The notes beneath the pieces were generated by a model, which was given only the letters and a program-made list of their open reading frames with translations, was not told the DNA's origin and made no database searches. Below are positions 34,354-44,205 of a stretch of 64,000 nucleotides of DNA, piece by piece. The DNA comes from Flavobacteriales bacterium (GTDB taxonomy: Bacteria; Bacteroidota; Bacteroidia; Flavobacteriales_F; PHOS-HE28): the NCBI GenBank assembly GCA_016788635.1, contig JAEUSU010000005.1, forward strand, positions 124,001-188,000, written 5' to 3'. Every line of letters starts with the position of its first letter. Position 1 is the first letter of the stretch. Made by a program: the position numbers and the translations under genes.

Positions 34354-35343
34354 TCAGCCGAGCAGGGCCAGCACACGTTCCGGGGCGATGCGCGTGATGC
34401 AGTCGCAGTCCTGACCTGCGGCACAGCGGGCGCACGCCGGATCGTTCACCAGCGCGTGCACATCCGTACCGATGGGCGCCCAACGGCCGGGATGGATGGG
34501 CCGCTTCGGCGCGTACAGCCCGACGGCGCGGATGCCACAAGCCGCCGCGATGTGCAGCGGTCCGGTGCTGGCGGCCACCAGCGCATCGCCCGCGCCGATG
34601 AGCGCGATGAGCTGCTCGAGCGTGAGTGTTCCGCCCGCATCGGTCACGTGGGGAACATGCACCGGAAGCACCTTGCGGTAACGTTCCGCCTCGGCCTGTG
34701 TGCCCGTGATGATGGCCTGGTAACGCGATGGATCGAGCATTTGGATGAGCGTGGCGAAGCGTTCCAGGCCCCATTCCACGGCGCTGCCCTGCGAGAGCGG
34801 ATGCAGCAGCACGTGCCGCTTGCCGGACTGAAGCAAGGCTTGCACGGTGGCGTCGGGTGCAGGTGCGTGGAAGCCGCTGGAGCCTGCCAGTTCAGCCAGA
34901 CTTGGTGTGCCGGTGAAGCCCAGCGGTGCCAGCAATTTCAGGTTGAGCTGTGCTTCGTGCAATTCGCTCCGGCGCCTGCTGAAGGCCACGCGGTGGGTGC
35001 AGGTGATCCAATGCCACCAGCGGTGACTGGTGCCGATGCGCAGGGGGATCCGCGCCTGCCGCGCCCAGGAGGCCACCTCGCGCCGGGGGAAGACATGGAT
35101 CAGCACATCGGCGTGCCATGCGCGAAGCTGCGCCACGGGATCACCGGCCTGCAATTCCTCGAGCGTGAGCACCTCGTCCACATGCGCGCAACAGGCGAGC
35201 ACGGGACGCGTGTAGCGGCGGCCGATGAAGCTGATGCGCACACCGGGAAAGCGCTGCTTAAGCACACCGGCCATGGGAAGGGTGAGCATCACGTCGCCGA
35301 TGCTGTCCGTGCGGCTCAGGACGATGTGCTCAGGTACGCGCAC
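34354..35343 (-). CDS. Glycosyltransferase family 9 (heptosyltransferase-like)
   Basis: This 329-aa cytosolic protein belongs to family GT9, which adds heptose or a related sugar to the LPS core. It begins with the family start SRTDSIGDVMLTLPMAGVLK, has HPLSQGSAVEWGLERFATLI in the donor-binding half, and DALVAASTGPLHIAAA followed by GLYAPKRPIHPGRW, the nucleotide-sugar site. The C-terminus has a four-cysteine cluster (CARCAAGQDCDC) that is not part of the usual catalytic core. It overlaps the upstream GT2 gene by 14 bp, so both likely act on the same surface glycan. Confidence 0.92.
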   Translation of the reverse strand: MRVPEHIVLSRTDSIGDVMLTLPMAGVLKQRFPGVRISFIGRRYTRPVLACCAHVDEVLTLEELQAGDPVAQLRAWHADVLIHVFPRREVASWARQARIPLRIGTSHRWWHWITCTHRVAFSRRRSELHEAQLNLKLLAPLGFTGTPSLAELAGSSGFHAPAPDATVQALLQSGKRHVLLHPLSQGSAVEWGLERFATLIQMLDPSRYQAIITGTQAEAERYRKVLPVHVPHVTDAGGTLTLEQLIALIGAGDALVAASTGPLHIAAACGIRAVGLYAPKRPIHPGRWAPIGTDVHALVNDPACARCAAGQDCDCITRIAPERVLALLG

Positions 35344-36088
35344 GGTGCAGACGATCGAGTTTCTGGTACTTCAACCGCACGGCCCGCGCACTGAGGCGGG
35401 CGATGTGCCAGCCCGCAGCGCCGTCCAGGAAGCCGAGGTGCAGCAGGTAGCTGTCGATGAACTTCCACACGGGTGATAGATGCAGTTTCACCGGTCCGGC
35501 GTGCCTGCCCTCCTCAAACATCTTCCGTGCGTGCAGCTCGCTGTAGCGTTCAATGCGCTCCAGGTGGTCGGCCACGGAAGGGTAGGAGTAGTGCAGGAGA
35601 TCCCCTTGGAGCCGGGTGATGGGCAGGCCGGGACCGAGCTTTAACTCTTCATGTACGTGCGCCCCTTCCCACCGGGCGTGTTCCCTGGGGAAGAGCCGCA
35701 CCTTCACATCCGGATACCAGCCGCCGTGGCGCACCCAGTGGCCGGCGTAGTTGGTGAGGCGGCTTACGGAATAGGCGCCGTGCAGGCCATGCGCGATGGC
35801 TTCACGCATGGTGGCAGCCAGTGCCGGCGAGGGCACCTCGTCCGCATCAACGGACAGGATGTAGGGCTGTGTGGCCAGGCCGTTGGCGAAGTTCTTCTGG
35901 TCCGCATAGTTGGTCCAGTCGCGGTGCACCACACGCGCACCGGCCTCGGTGGCCAGCGCGCAGGTGCGGTCCGTGCTGCCGGAGTCCACCACGATCACCT
36001 CCTGCACCAGGGTCTTCACACCCTCCACGCAGCGCGTGATGTGGCGCTCCTCATTGCGCGTGATGATCACCGCCGATACACCGGTCAT
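35330..36088 (-). CDS. Glycosyltransferase family 2 (LPS core type)
   Basis: This 252-aa protein is a GT-A fold transferase related to the WaaE/KdtX group of LPS core glucosyltransferases. Visible motifs are SAVIITRNEERHITRCVEG at the start, the nucleotide-sugar loop VVDSGSTDRTCALA, the metal-binding SVDADEVPS and the acceptor-side GHWVRHGGWYPDVKVRLFP. The product is expected to extend the lipid A core together with the GT9 enzyme encoded just downstream (14-bp overlap). Its ATG is only 6 bp from a likely -7 box, so the mRNA would be nearly leaderless. Confidence 0.92.
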   Translation of the reverse strand: MTGVSAVIITRNEERHITRCVEGVKTLVQEVIVVDSGSTDRTCALATEAGARVVHRDWTNYADQKNFANGLATQPYILSVDADEVPSPALAATMREAIAHGLHGAYSVSRLTNYAGHWVRHGGWYPDVKVRLFPREHARWEGAHVHEELKLGPGLPITRLQGDLLHYSYPSVADHLERIERYSELHARKMFEEGRHAGPVKLHLSPVWKFIDSYLLHLGFLDGAAGWHIARLSARAVRLKYQKLDRLHRART

Positions 36089-36094
36089 ACGGCG

Positions 36095-36102
36095 ACAAGT
36101 TA
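36095..36102 (-). promoter_or_regulatory. -7 box TAACTTGT for the GT2-GT9 operon
   Basis: The minus-strand octamer ends 6 bp before the ATG at 36088. It lies directly in the tail of the upstream terminator, so the end of one unit and the promoter of the next share the same bases. Confidence 0.45.
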
Positions 36103-36103
36103 G

Positions 36104-36135
36104 AAGGCCTCACCCAAAGGATGGGGTGAGGCCTT
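36104..36135 (-). terminator. Terminator of the subtilase gene
   Basis: A perfect 12-bp stem (AAGGCCTCACCC / GGGTGAGGCCTT) with an 8-nt loop lies 19 bp after the subtilase stop on the minus strand. The following bases, TCTAACTTGT, make a modest T-rich tail. Confidence 0.8.
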
Positions 36136-36153
36136 CCAACCAAGGGCTTGGGA

Positions 36154-38928
36154 TCAATGCTGGACCACCAGGCGTCCGCGGTGCATTTCGGTGCCATCGC
36201 CCAGCACGCGGAAGGAATAGGCGCCTTCCGCCAGTTGCTGCGTGTTCATCCGCACCAAGGCGGGCTGCACCACAAGCGAACGGACCATCCGGCCGGTGGC
36301 ATCGCTGAGCTCCAGGGTGAGCTGCGCGGTGGCAGGCAGCGCGCCCAGGTCGAAGACCACTTCATGGTCGGCGGGCACGGGGTACACCTGCACCGTGCCG
36401 TGGGCGAGGTGCTGCATACCCACGACCACATCCACCACCACTTCCACGCGATCGCTCTCGCAGGCGATGGTCGGTTCCTGCACCTCCCAGTCATAGAAGA
36501 AGTAGTAGTAGTTGGTGGCGTTGGGCGCACCGGCGGTGCTGCTGGTCATGGTGCCGAAGGTGCCCAGCGGGAAGGGATAGGCGGGATTGCTGCCGATGCC
36601 ATCGCGCCACAACTGCGGGTTGCCGCTGACGATGCGCAGGCCGTAGGTGCCGGGGCCGGGCACCAGGAAGTCCAGCTGCACACGGCTTTCGCCATCCGGG
36701 ATAGTGAAGCTGCCCTGTGCCACCACCGTGCCTCCGGGATAGGTGACCAGTGCGATGGGGCGGCTCCCCGCGCCGCTCGCGTACACCTTCACCGAGCGGA
36801 TGTAGAAGGGCTCGTTGGCGGTGAAGATCTGGTAGTTGGTGCCATTGGTGTGGTAGGCACCGGCAGCGGGGCTGTTGTCCACTTTACCTCCGTACGCCGT
36901 GGTGCCACCATAAACGGTGGTGTTGGAGCACCAGTAGCTCGTGGTGGCGCTCAGGAAGGGGGTGTCCCAGCTGTTGCCGGATCCCACGGGTGTGCCTCCA
37001 CTGGACGAATCGTACCACAGGATGCTGTCACCCGTGGCGGTAAGTGTAGCCACACCGGGCGAGCCGAGGTTCACGTTGCTGGTGACGGGGTCGGTCACGG
37101 GAAGCACGGTGATGGTGACATCCGCAGAGGTGGCGCTGCCGCAAGGGCCGACCAGTTGCACGGAGTAGTCACCCGAGTCATCCACGGTGATGCTCTGCGT
37201 GGTCTCTCCGGTGCTCCACACATTGTCAAAGAGTGCGGAAGAGGTCAAGGTCACGCTTTCACCTGCGCAGAACACCTCCGGCCCGGCCAGTGCGATGGTG
37301 GGTGCCACCACCGGCGGCACGATCAGCAGCGTGCTGTTGGTGAAGCCGCTGCTGGTGGTGTCGCACAGGGCTTCCACCTGGAACTCATAGTCCACGCAGG
37401 GGGTGAGGCCCGTGGCCAGGTAGCTGGTGCCGGTGATGCCGGGCACGTCGGTCCAGGTGCCGGAGCCCACCGGACGGTAGCGCACGTTGAAGGGGCCGCC
37501 GGTGGAGTTCCAGGAGTACAGCGCCTCATCCGAGGCCACTGCGCTCACCGAAGGGCTCAGCGGCACGATGCATCCGCCGCACTCGGCCATGATCAGCTGC
37601 AGGCTGTTGTTCGCATTGATGCGCCCACCGGTGACGGTGTTGCCGGGCAGGTTGCCCACCTGGTCCACGCCATCGAATAGTTTTCCGCGGATGTACAAGG
37701 CCGCAGCGGTGGGGTCATCCTGTGCGAGCTGGCCGAGGAAACCGCAGGGTGCGGAATAGAGCAGGGCGATCACACCGGCGGTGAGCGGACTGGCGAAGGA
37801 GGTGCCGCTGGTGCTTCCGTATCCACCGCCGATGCTGGTGGTGCGCACGTTCTCACCGGGCGCGCCCACATCAATGGTGGTGGCGCCGTAGCCGCTGAAG
37901 GTGCGCACATCGTTGTTGTTCGTGGCCGTCACGCTGACCATGAAGTCGCTCGCGCAGGCGGTGGGCATGTCGCCCACCACGTCCACGTTCACGTTGTTGT
38001 TGGCCGTGGCACCGCAGTTCAGTACGCCGTGCGCGCCGAGTGAATCATACACGGCACACCAAAGCGGGTAGTTCGCCGGGTTGGCGTTGTCGATGCCCCA
38101 GCTGGCGTTGGTGGCCACCACGAAGGCGCCTTTGCCACCGGCGGTCTGGTTGTACAGCTTGCGCATCACCAGCGGGTAGGTGTAGCTGGCGATCACGGCG
38201 GATTCCGAAATGCCCTGGCGTGTCACCACCATCATCTTCACGTTCCAGTTGGCGCCCACCACGCCCAGGCTGTTGTTGCCCTTCGCGCCGATCATGCCGG
38301 CCACCTGTGTGCCGTGGCTGCCGCCATACACGTTGTCGTTGTTGCCGCCGGGGTTCCAGCCCTGGAAGTCGTCCACATAACCGTTGCCATCATCATCAAT
38401 GCCGTTGCTGGGGACCTCGCCCCAGTTGAACCAGGCATTGTCCACCAGATCGGGGTGGGGCAGGTCGCTGTTCTCGATGATACACACCACGATGGTGTCG
38501 CCTGCCGCCGTAACCCCACCCGTGGTGATGTCCCACGCGAGCTCGCTGTCGATGTCCGCATCGTTCGGGTTCACATGGTGCCACTGCTGGTTGAACTGCG
38601 GATCGTTCGGAACGGTGCGCTCGGACACGATGTGGTTGTTCTGCGCGAGCATCACGCCGGGGTGCGACCACAACACGCGCAAGAGCATGTCCTGGCTGAA
38701 ACGGGTGTGATCGAAGCGGAGCAGCCAGGTGCGCATGGGTGCGGACACCTCCTCGGCCAAGTGCAACGCGGTGGGCTGGCCGTCCAGGCGGTCCAGGTCC
38801 TTCACCACTTCATGCACGTCGGCGCCGGGCCGCAGCATCACGAGCAGGTCACCGGGGATGTAGCTATGGTCCTGCGCGGCGGCGGTCAGTCCGGCGAGCA
38901 GGCAGATGGCGAGTAGCAGGTTCTTCAT
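36154..38928 (-). CDS. Secreted subtilisin-like (S8) protease with T9SS type A sorting domain
   Basis: This 924-aa protein has a signal peptide (1-18), a propeptide-like region (about 20-130) and an S8 peptidase domain with GGSHGTQVAGMIGA (catalytic His) and GTSFASPLTAGVIAL (catalytic Ser). The Asp motif is unusual: it reads VVCIIENSDLPHPDL, with Glu where the catalytic Asp is expected and one residue fewer before DLxHPDL. C-terminal to it are a fibronectin-III-like domain (about 465-545), an Ig-like domain (about 548-620), a jelly-roll-like module (about 635-830) and a type A sorting domain (about 845-924; VQVYPVPADHEV, DATGRMVRS, LAEGAYSFRV). It is monocistronic, between its own promoter box and terminator. 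Activity cannot be assumed. Confidence 0.88.
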   Translation of the reverse strand: MKNLLLAICLLAGLTAAAQDHSYIPGDLLVMLRPGADVHEVVKDLDRLDGQPTALHLAEEVSAPMRTWLLRFDHTRFSQDMLLRVLWSHPGVMLAQNNHIVSERTVPNDPQFNQQWHHVNPNDADIDSELAWDITTGGVTAAGDTIVVCIIENSDLPHPDLVDNAWFNWGEVPSNGIDDDGNGYVDDFQGWNPGGNNDNVYGGSHGTQVAGMIGAKGNNSLGVVGANWNVKMMVVTRQGISESAVIASYTYPLVMRKLYNQTAGGKGAFVVATNASWGIDNANPANYPLWCAVYDSLGAHGVLNCGATANNNVNVDVVGDMPTACASDFMVSVTATNNNDVRTFSGYGATTIDVGAPGENVRTTSIGGGYGSTSGTSFASPLTAGVIALLYSAPCGFLGQLAQDDPTAAALYIRGKLFDGVDQVGNLPGNTVTGGRINANNSLQLIMAECGGCIVPLSPSVSAVASDEALYSWNSTGGPFNVRYRPVGSGTWTDVPGITGTSYLATGLTPCVDYEFQVEALCDTTSSGFTNSTLLIVPPVVAPTIALAGPEVFCAGESVTLTSSALFDNVWSTGETTQSITVDDSGDYSVQLVGPCGSATSADVTITVLPVTDPVTSNVNLGSPGVATLTATGDSILWYDSSSGGTPVGSGNSWDTPFLSATTSYWCSNTTVYGGTTAYGGKVDNSPAAGAYHTNGTNYQIFTANEPFYIRSVKVYASGAGSRPIALVTYPGGTVVAQGSFTIPDGESRVQLDFLVPGPGTYGLRIVSGNPQLWRDGIGSNPAYPFPLGTFGTMTSSTAGAPNATNYYYFFYDWEVQEPTIACESDRVEVVVDVVVGMQHLAHGTVQVYPVPADHEVVFDLGALPATAQLTLELSDATGRMVRSLVVQPALVRMNTQQLAEGAYSFRVLGDGTEMHRGRLVVQH

Positions 38929-38949
38929 GGGGTCGGTTTCGGGGATCGC

Positions 38950-38957
38950 TAAAGTAG
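38950..38957 (-). promoter_or_regulatory. Possible -7 box TACTTTAG for the subtilase
   Basis: The octamer is 21 bp upstream of the ATG on the minus strand and fits TAnnTTTG at five of six fixed bases. The rest of 38958-39038 shows nothing recognisable. Confidence 0.4.
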
Positions 38958-39038
38958 CGGACGACCCCTTCGCCGATCGTCAGTCCAGGGTCCGGCGATC
39001 GACCGATCAGAGGGCTGCCTTGGAAAGCCGATCCCGCT

Positions 39039-41510
39039 TCAATGGTGCACATGCACCCGCTTCACCCGTGGGCTGATGGCCGTGAGTACCTCGTAGGCGA
39101 TGGTGCCCAGGTCGTGCGCCACTTCGGTCACCGGATGCGCAGGGTCGAAGAGCACGGCATCGTCCCCTTCGCGGCAGTTGATGCCGGTGACGTCGATCAT
39201 GCACATGTCCATGCAGATGCTGCCCACGAAAGGCGCCGCCTGCCCCTGCACCCACATGCGTCCGTGGCCGTTGCCCAGTTTTCGTGGAAGCCCATCCGCG
39301 TAACCGATCGGCAGCGTGGCAATACGCTGCGGGGTGGCCACGCGGTGGCGGCGCCCGTAACTCACACTTTCTCCAGGCTGCACCGTGCGCAGCTGCGCGA
39401 TGGGGGAGCGCAGCGTGGCGGCGGGACGCAGCAGGGCGGTCTCGGTGGCGTCGGCCCCAATGCCATGCAGGCCAATGCCCAGCCGCACCATGTTGAACTG
39501 CGCCTCGGGGAAGCGCTTCACCGCCGCCGAGTTGGCCAGGTGCAACAGCGGGCGCTCCGGCAGCACCGCGCAAAGGGCTTCGGCCGCTGCGCTGAACTGC
39601 ACGATCTGTTCCCGGGTGAAGGCATCATGCTCGGGGGCTTCACTGGCGGCCAGGTGACTGAAAATGCTGGCCGCGCGCAGGTGGTGTGCATCACGGAGCG
39701 TGTTCACCAGATGGGGCACTTCATCCGGGGTGAAGCCCAGGCGGTGCATGCCGGTGTCGATCTTCAGGTGCACGGGCGGGGCTTCGGCATGGTCGCGGGT
39801 GTGGGCCATGGCCTCGCGCAGCGAGCGTTCGTTGTACACCACGGGCTCCAGGTTGAAACGCTGCAGGGTGCTCCACGGCACGGGCTCGGGGTTCATCACC
39901 ATCACCGGCAGGCGGATGCCGGCCTGGCGCAGCGCCACCCCTTCATCCGCATAGGCCACGCCCAGGTAGTGCACGCGGTGGTGCGCGAAGAGGCGCGCGA
40001 GCTCCACGGCACCACCACCATACCCGAACGCCTTCACCATGGCCATCAACTGCACGCCGGGGCGGACCTGCGCGCGGTAATGGTCCAGGTTGTGGCGCAC
40101 GGCCTCCAGGTCGATCTCCAGCACGGTGCCATGCACCTTCTCCTGCCACTGCGCCACTACACGTTCCAGACCGAAGGTGCGCGCGCCCTTCACCAGCACG
40201 GCGGCCTCGCGCAAGCTTTCCGCATCCACCTCCGCGAGCATGGCTTCCGCAGAGGAATGAAAGCTGCCTGGCGGCAATGATGAGGCATGTGCCGCGAGCT
40301 GCGGGCCGATGCCGATCAAGCGGTCCACGCGGGCGCGCTTCAGCAGCCGGCCCACGCGGCCATACAGTTGCGCGGCCTCCTCGCCGCTCTCCAGGATGTC
40401 CGAAAGCACCACCACGCGCGGACGTTCACCGGCTATGGCGTTCAGGTGGTCCAGCGCGATGGCGAGCGAGGCGGTGTCGTTGCTGTACGCATCGTTGATC
40501 AGGGTGCTGCCGTGCACGCCGTCCACCATCTCCAGCCGCATGGCCACGGGCCCCAAGTGCAGCAGGCGCCCGGCGATCCACTCCGGATCGTGCCCCAGGT
40601 GCAGCAGCAGGGCGATGCCATGCAGGGCGTTCTCCACGGAAGCGGCATCCGCGAAGGGTACCCGGAACACGCTCTCGCGGTGGTCGTGCAATACGGTCAG
40701 TTGGGCGCCGTCGCGGTCGTGGTCCTCGCGGGTCACGTGCAGCCACGCCGATCCCTCGCGCGACCAGTCGCACAACTTCACGCGTTGCGCCAGGTGGGCC
40801 TCCTGCACGGCGGCGTGCACGGCGGCATGGTCGCGGCAGTACACCAGCGCCTCGCAGCTGGTGAAGAGCAACAGCTTCTCGCGGGCTTTCGCATGGTCAT
40901 CGCTGAAGTTCTCCGCGTGCGCCGGTCCGATGTTGGTGAAGATGCCCAACGTGGGGAGGATGATGGTGCGCAGGCGTTCCATCTCGCCCGGCCGGCTGAT
41001 GCCCGCCTCGAACACGCCGAGCGCATGCGTGGCATCCATGTTCCACACGCTCAGCGGCACGCCCACCTGGCTGTTCCAGCTGCCGGGGCTGCGCACCATG
41101 TGCGTGGTTTCACGCAGGATCTGGTACAGCCATTCCTTCACCACGGTCTTGCCGTTGCTGCCGGTGATGCCCACCACGGGCGTATGGAAGTGTGCGCGGT
41201 GCCAGGCCGCCATGCGTTGCAGCGCGTCCACCGAGTCTTGCACCACCACCACCTGGGCATCGGTGCCGAGCAGTGGGGCGGGGTCCTGCACCACGAAGGC
41301 GCGCACACCGCGTGTGTAGAGGTCGCGCAGGTGCTGGTGTCCATCGTGCCGTGCGCTGCGGATGGCGAAGAAGAGCGCCCCTTCCGCAGGCAGGGGCTTG
41401 CGCGAGTCGAGCACGAGGTGCTCCACGTGCAAGCTGCCATCGCCCTGCACCAAATGACCACCGGCGGCCTCGGCCAGTGCAAGCAGCGGGTGTCCGTGCG
41501 GGCGCATCAC
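39039..41510 (-). CDS. Bifunctional MurF ligase / alanine racemase
   Basis: This 823-aa fusion joins two steps of D-Ala supply to peptidoglycan. Residues 1-445 are MurF, which adds D-Ala-D-Ala to UDP-MurNAc-tripeptide, with the ATP loop [15 protein letters not shown] and [12 protein letters not shown]. Residues 455-823 are a PLP-dependent alanine racemase with [10 protein letters not shown] (the PLP lysine), [22 protein letters not shown] with the catalytic Tyr region, and [15 protein letters not shown]. The fusion is widespread in Bacteroidota. It overlaps the thymidine kinase stop by 4 bp and is the second gene of that unit. Full length and intact motifs suggest both halves work. Confidence 0.95.
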   Translation of the reverse strand: MMRPHGHPLLALAEAAGGHLVQGDGSLHVEHLVLDSRKPLPAEGALFFAIRSARHDGHQHLRDLYTRGVRAFVVQDPAPLLGTDAQVVVVQDSVDALQRMAAWHRAHFHTPVVGITGSNGKTVVKEWLYQILRETTHMVRSPGSWNSQVGVPLSVWNMDATHALGVFEAGISRPGEMERLRTIILPTLGIFTNIGPAHAENFSDDHAKAREKLLLFTSCEALVYCRDHAAVHAAVQEAHLAQRVKLCDWSREGSAWLHVTREDHDRDGAQLTVLHDHRESVFRVPFADAASVENALHGIALLLHLGHDPEWIAGRLLHLGPVAMRLEMVDGVHGSTLINDAYSNDTASLAIALDHLNAIAGERPRVVVLSDILESGEEAAQLYGRVGRLLKRARVDRLIGIGPQLAAHASSLPPGSFHSSAEAMLAEVDAESLREAAVLVKGARTFGLERVVAQWQEKVHGTVLEIDLEAVRHNLDHYRAQVRPGVQLMAMVKAFGYGGGAVELARLFAHHRVHYLGVAYADEGVALRQAGIRLPVMVMNPEPVPWSTLQRFNLEPVVYNERSLREAMAHTRDHAEAPPVHLKIDTGMHRLGFTPDEVPHLVNTLRDAHHLRAASIFSHLAASEAPEHDAFTREQIVQFSAAAEALCAVLPERPLLHLANSAAVKRFPEAQFNMVRLGIGLHGIGADATETALLRPAATLRSPIAQLRTVQPGESVSYGRRHRVATPQRIATLPIGYADGLPRKLGNGHGRMWVQGQAAPFVGSICMDMCMIDVTGINCREGDDAVLFDPAHPVTEVAHDLGTIAYEVLTAISPRVKRVHVHH

Positions 41511-42106
41511 GGGGTGCCGGTGGCGGGTTCAGCCTCCTGGGCCTGCAGGAAACAGGTGCGGCACAAGGGTTCGTACTGGCCGGTCTCGCCCAGCAGCACC
41601 AGCTCACGGCTGTGGTGGGTGCGATGGCTGAAGGCGGCCAGGTCGCCGCAGCGCATGCAGATGGCGTGCACCTTGGTGACGTATTCAGCCATGGCCATCA
41701 GCTGCGGCATGGGGCCGAAGGGGCGCCCCTGGAAATCCATGTCGAGCCCGGCGATGATCACGCGGGCGCCCTGCCGTGCCAGCTGTTCGCACACCGCAGG
41801 CAGGCCGGCATCGAAGAACTGGGCCTCGTCGAGGCCCACCACCTCCACCTCGGCCGCCAGCAGCAGCAGGTTGCCGCTGGCCTCCACGGGCGTGCTGCGG
41901 ATGCTGGTGGCGTCGTGGCTCACCACGCGCGCCTCGTCGTAGCGCTTGTCCACGGCGGGCTTGAAGATCTCCACGCGCTGCCGCGCGAACTCGGCGCGGC
42001 GCAGGCGGCGGATCAGCTCTTCGGTCTTGCCGCTGAACATGCTGCCACAGATCACCTCGATCCAGCCCTTGCGGGGCGACCGGCGTGCCGTGCGCTCGAG
42101 GAACAT
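41507..42106 (-). CDS. tdk: Thymidine kinase
   Basis: This 199-aa protein phosphorylates thymidine with ATP in the salvage pathway. It has the P-loop [17 protein letters not shown], the Walker B segment [11 protein letters not shown], and the zinc-binding cysteines CMRCGD and CRTCF of the type II (TK1-like) fold. The ATG at 42106 gives the normal family length; the frame stays open upstream but the extra residues are not like the family. It overlaps murF-alr by 4 bp. The gene order tdk then murF-alr has no known metabolic logic but suggests one transcript. Confidence 0.95.
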   Translation of the reverse strand: MFLERTARRSPRKGWIEVICGSMFSGKTEELIRRLRRAEFARQRVEIFKPAVDKRYDEARVVSHDATSIRSTPVEASGNLLLLAAEVEVVGLDEAQFFDAGLPAVCEQLARQGARVIIAGLDMDFQGRPFGPMPQLMAMAEYVTKVHAICMRCGDLAAFSHRTHHSRELVLLGETGQYEPLCRTCFLQAQEAEPATGTP

Positions 42107-42157
42107 CCTGCGGAAAGGCTTGGTGGACGGGCTTTCCCGGCCCGTTGTGAAGCGGCA

Positions 42158-42165
42158 CGAAAATA
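42158..42165 (-). promoter_or_regulatory. -7 box TATTTTCG for tdk-murF/alr
   Basis: The minus-strand octamer, identical to the one before the DUF2723 gene, is 51 bp upstream of the tdk ATG. Confidence 0.4.
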
Positions 42166-42202
42166 GGCAAATTCGTACCGGCGCACCGGCGCTGCGAACC
42201 TG

Positions 42203-42946
42203 ATGAGCGACACCCCTGCCTACCTCACCATGCGCGAGTTGCTGCGCGCCATCGATCAGCGGCTCGGCGACCTGGACAATGGCCGCTTGCGCGTGGACGG
42301 CCTGGAAGCCCTCACCGAGGACAGCCGCCAGCTCTACGAACGCTTGGTGGTGTTGCGGCACCAGGCATTGCTGCGCCAGATGCAGGGTGGCGAAGGCGCT
42401 TCGGCCATCGTGGCCGCCGAGCCCCAGCCCATCCGCCTGGACACCAAACCGCGCCAGATCAGCCTCATCGACGCCATTCAGGAATCGGAGCCCACTGCAC
42501 CAAGTCACACGGAGCCGGCCGGCCCCGAGCGGAGCCGAGGGGCCGAAGTGCGCCCCCCAAGCTCTTCGACGGCTGAAACTCCAGCGAAGGCGACCCGACC
42601 AAGTCACACTGAGCCCGTCGAAGTGCGACCCCAAAGCCCTTCGACAGGTGAAGCTCCCGCGAAGGTGGCCCAACCTGCCACCGTCGCCTCCCGCCTCGAA
42701 CAAGCCCCCATCGCCGACCTCGGCAAGGCCATCGCCATCAGCCAGAAATTCTGGTTCATCAACGAGCTCTTCGGCCGCGATGCAAGCGCCTATGAAACCG
42801 CCATCAAACGCATCAACACCAGCGGTGGGGTGGAGGAGGCACGCGCCTTCATCCACACCGAAGTGGTCACCAAGCTGAAGAAGGCACCCGAGGAGGAGGC
42901 CCTGACCACCTTCATGGAACTGGTGGAACGACGGTTCAAGGCATGA
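42203..42946 (+). CDS. Conserved hypothetical protein with repeat-derived linker
   Basis: I do not recognise a named family, but both ends look conserved while the middle does not. The N-terminal part (1-70) is helical ([15 protein letters not shown]). A short motif, ISLIDAIQE, is followed by a low-complexity Pro/Ser/Glu linker (about 97-165), then a helical C-terminal domain (170-247) with [20 protein letters not shown] and [10 protein letters not shown] domain of this last kind is, as I recall, frequent in uncharacterised Bacteroidota proteins. The linker holds two in-frame copies of a dispersed DNA repeat. The stop overlaps the start of the M28 peptidase (ATGA), so they are coupled. No signal peptide. 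Confidence 0.75.
   Translation: MSDTPAYLTMRELLRAIDQRLGDLDNGRLRVDGLEALTEDSRQLYERLVVLRHQALLRQMQGGEGASAIVAAEPQPIRLDTKPRQISLIDAIQESEPTAPSHTEPAGPERSRGAEVRPPSSSTAETPAKATRPSHTEPVEVRPQSPSTGEAPAKVAQPATVASRLEQAPIADLGKAIAISQKFWFINELFGRDASAYETAIKRINTSGGVEEARAFIHTEVVTKLKKAPEEEALTTFMELVERRFKA
42502..42675 (+). repeat. Two in-frame copies of a CACTGAGCCCGTCGAAGTG-type repeat
   Basis: Copy A (42502-42600) encodes SHTEP...[15 protein letters not shown] and copy B (42601-42675) encodes [21 protein letters not shown]. Both contain the DNA motifs GTCACACxGAGCC and GAAGTGCG..CCTTCGAC, the core of a repeat found dispersed between genes in many bacteria. Copy A has an extra segment encoding AGPERSRG. Confidence 0.75.
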
Positions 42947-44205
42947 GGACGAGCGCGTTCATTGTGGCTGCCCTGCTCTGCGGAAGCGCTTCCGCACAGA
43001 GCGAGGTGCTTTCGCTGGGCCGCGCCTACGTGGACACGCTGGCCTCGCCACACTTCGATGGGCGTGGCTACGTGAATGAGGGTTGCCGCCGCGCGGGCGA
43101 CTACCTGCTGGCCGAGTTCCAGCGCATCGGGTTGAAGCCGCCACCCAAGGGCTACGCCGAGCCGTTCCGCTTTGATGTGAACACCTTTCCGGACAGCGCC
43201 ACGGTGCGCATCGACGGCCGTGCCTTGCGCCCCGGTGTGGACTTCCTGCTCGATCCCGCTTCCGGCTCCGCCAACGGCACCTTCACGGCGGCGCGCATCA
43301 CCCCGGCCGACCTGTCCACGCCGCAACGCAAGGCCATGACCATGGGCGTGGTGAACGGGCTGGCTGTGCTGCTCGAATTCCCACCCACCACGAACAAGGA
43401 CTCGCTGGCCATGTACGCTGCGTGGGAGAAGGAGCTGCTGTACCAGGCACCGGTGCTGAAGCGCGCGGCGGGCAAGCTCACCTGGGGCGTGGCACAGGAG
43501 GCACGCCGCTTCCCCTTGATCGAAGTGGTGCCCGAGGCCTGGCCGGACAGCGCACGCACGGTGGTGCTGCGTGTGAACAACCAGTTGCTGCGCAAGCAGG
43601 AGCAGCGCAACATCCTCGGCGTGGCCCCGGCGAAGAAGAAGACGAAGGAGTGGATCGTCGTTACCGCGCACTACGACCATCTGGGACGCATGGGCCCCGC
43701 GCTCTTCCCCGGCGCCAACGACAACGCCAGCGGCACGGCCATGCTGCTCTGCCTTGCGCGCCACTACGTGAAGAACCCCGGCAAACGCAATATCCTCTTC
43801 ATCGCCTTCGCGGGGGAAGAGGCCGGCTTGGAAGGCAGCAGCTGGTGCGTGGTGAACCGCGCCATCGACTGGGCCGGGGTGAAGCTGCTGATCAACCTGG
43901 ACATCTTCGGCACCGGCGATGAGGGCATCACCGTCGTGAACGCCACCGCGCAGCAGAAGGCCTTCGACCAGCTGGTGGCCATCAACGCGCGCACGCCGCG
44001 ACTGGCCACCGTGAAGTCACGCGGCCCCGCCTGCAACAGCGATCATTGCCCCTTCGCGCAGCGCGGTGTGCCCGCCCTCTTCCTCTACACCATGGGCGGC
44101 ATCAAGGCCTACCACGATGTGGACGACCGCCGTGAAACGCTCCCCCTCACCGCCTTCCCCGCGCTGCACGCCACGCTGGTGGAGTTCATCACCACGTTGA
44201 AGTGA
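42943..44205 (+). CDS. Secreted M28 family zinc peptidase
   Basis: This 420-aa protein has a signal peptide (1-19, ending ASAQ) and an M28 aminopeptidase-type domain with two-zinc ligands: [13 protein letters not shown] (His and Asp), [12 protein letters not shown] (bridging Asp), [12 protein letters not shown] (catalytic Glu and Glu ligand), LINLDIFG (Asp) and a late His in [15 protein letters not shown]. An N-terminal region (about 25-210) probably includes an inserted lid or PA-like domain. It would release N-terminal residues from peptides outside the inner membrane. It overlaps the upstream unknown gene and rsmI by 4 bp each, so the three form one unit. Confidence 0.93.
   Translation: MRTSAFIVAALLCGSASAQSEVLSLGRAYVDTLASPHFDGRGYVNEGCRRAGDYLLAEFQRIGLKPPPKGYAEPFRFDVNTFPDSATVRIDGRALRPGVDFLLDPASGSANGTFTAARITPADLSTPQRKAMTMGVVNGLAVLLEFPPTTNKDSLAMYAAWEKELLYQAPVLKRAAGKLTWGVAQEARRFPLIEVVPEAWPDSARTVVLRVNNQLLRKQEQRNILGVAPAKKKTKEWIVVTAHYDHLGRMGPALFPGANDNASGTAMLLCLARHYVKNPGKRNILFIAFAGEEAGLEGSSWCVVNRAIDWAGVKLLINLDIFGTGDEGITVVNATAQQKAFDQLVAINARTPRLATVKSRGPACNSDHCPFAQRGVPALFLYTMGGIKAYHDVDDRRETLPLTAFPALHATLVEFITTLK

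Noticed and set aside
36148..37680. Plus-strand open frame of 510 codons
   Set aside because: It is the mirror frame of the subtilase gene, with low-complexity Gly/His/Ala composition and no motif.
42107..42856. N-terminal extension of thymidine kinase by up to 250 codons
   Set aside because: The extension overlaps the 247-aa plus-strand gene and includes its linker repeat read backward; the family length and P-loop position fit the ATG at 42106.
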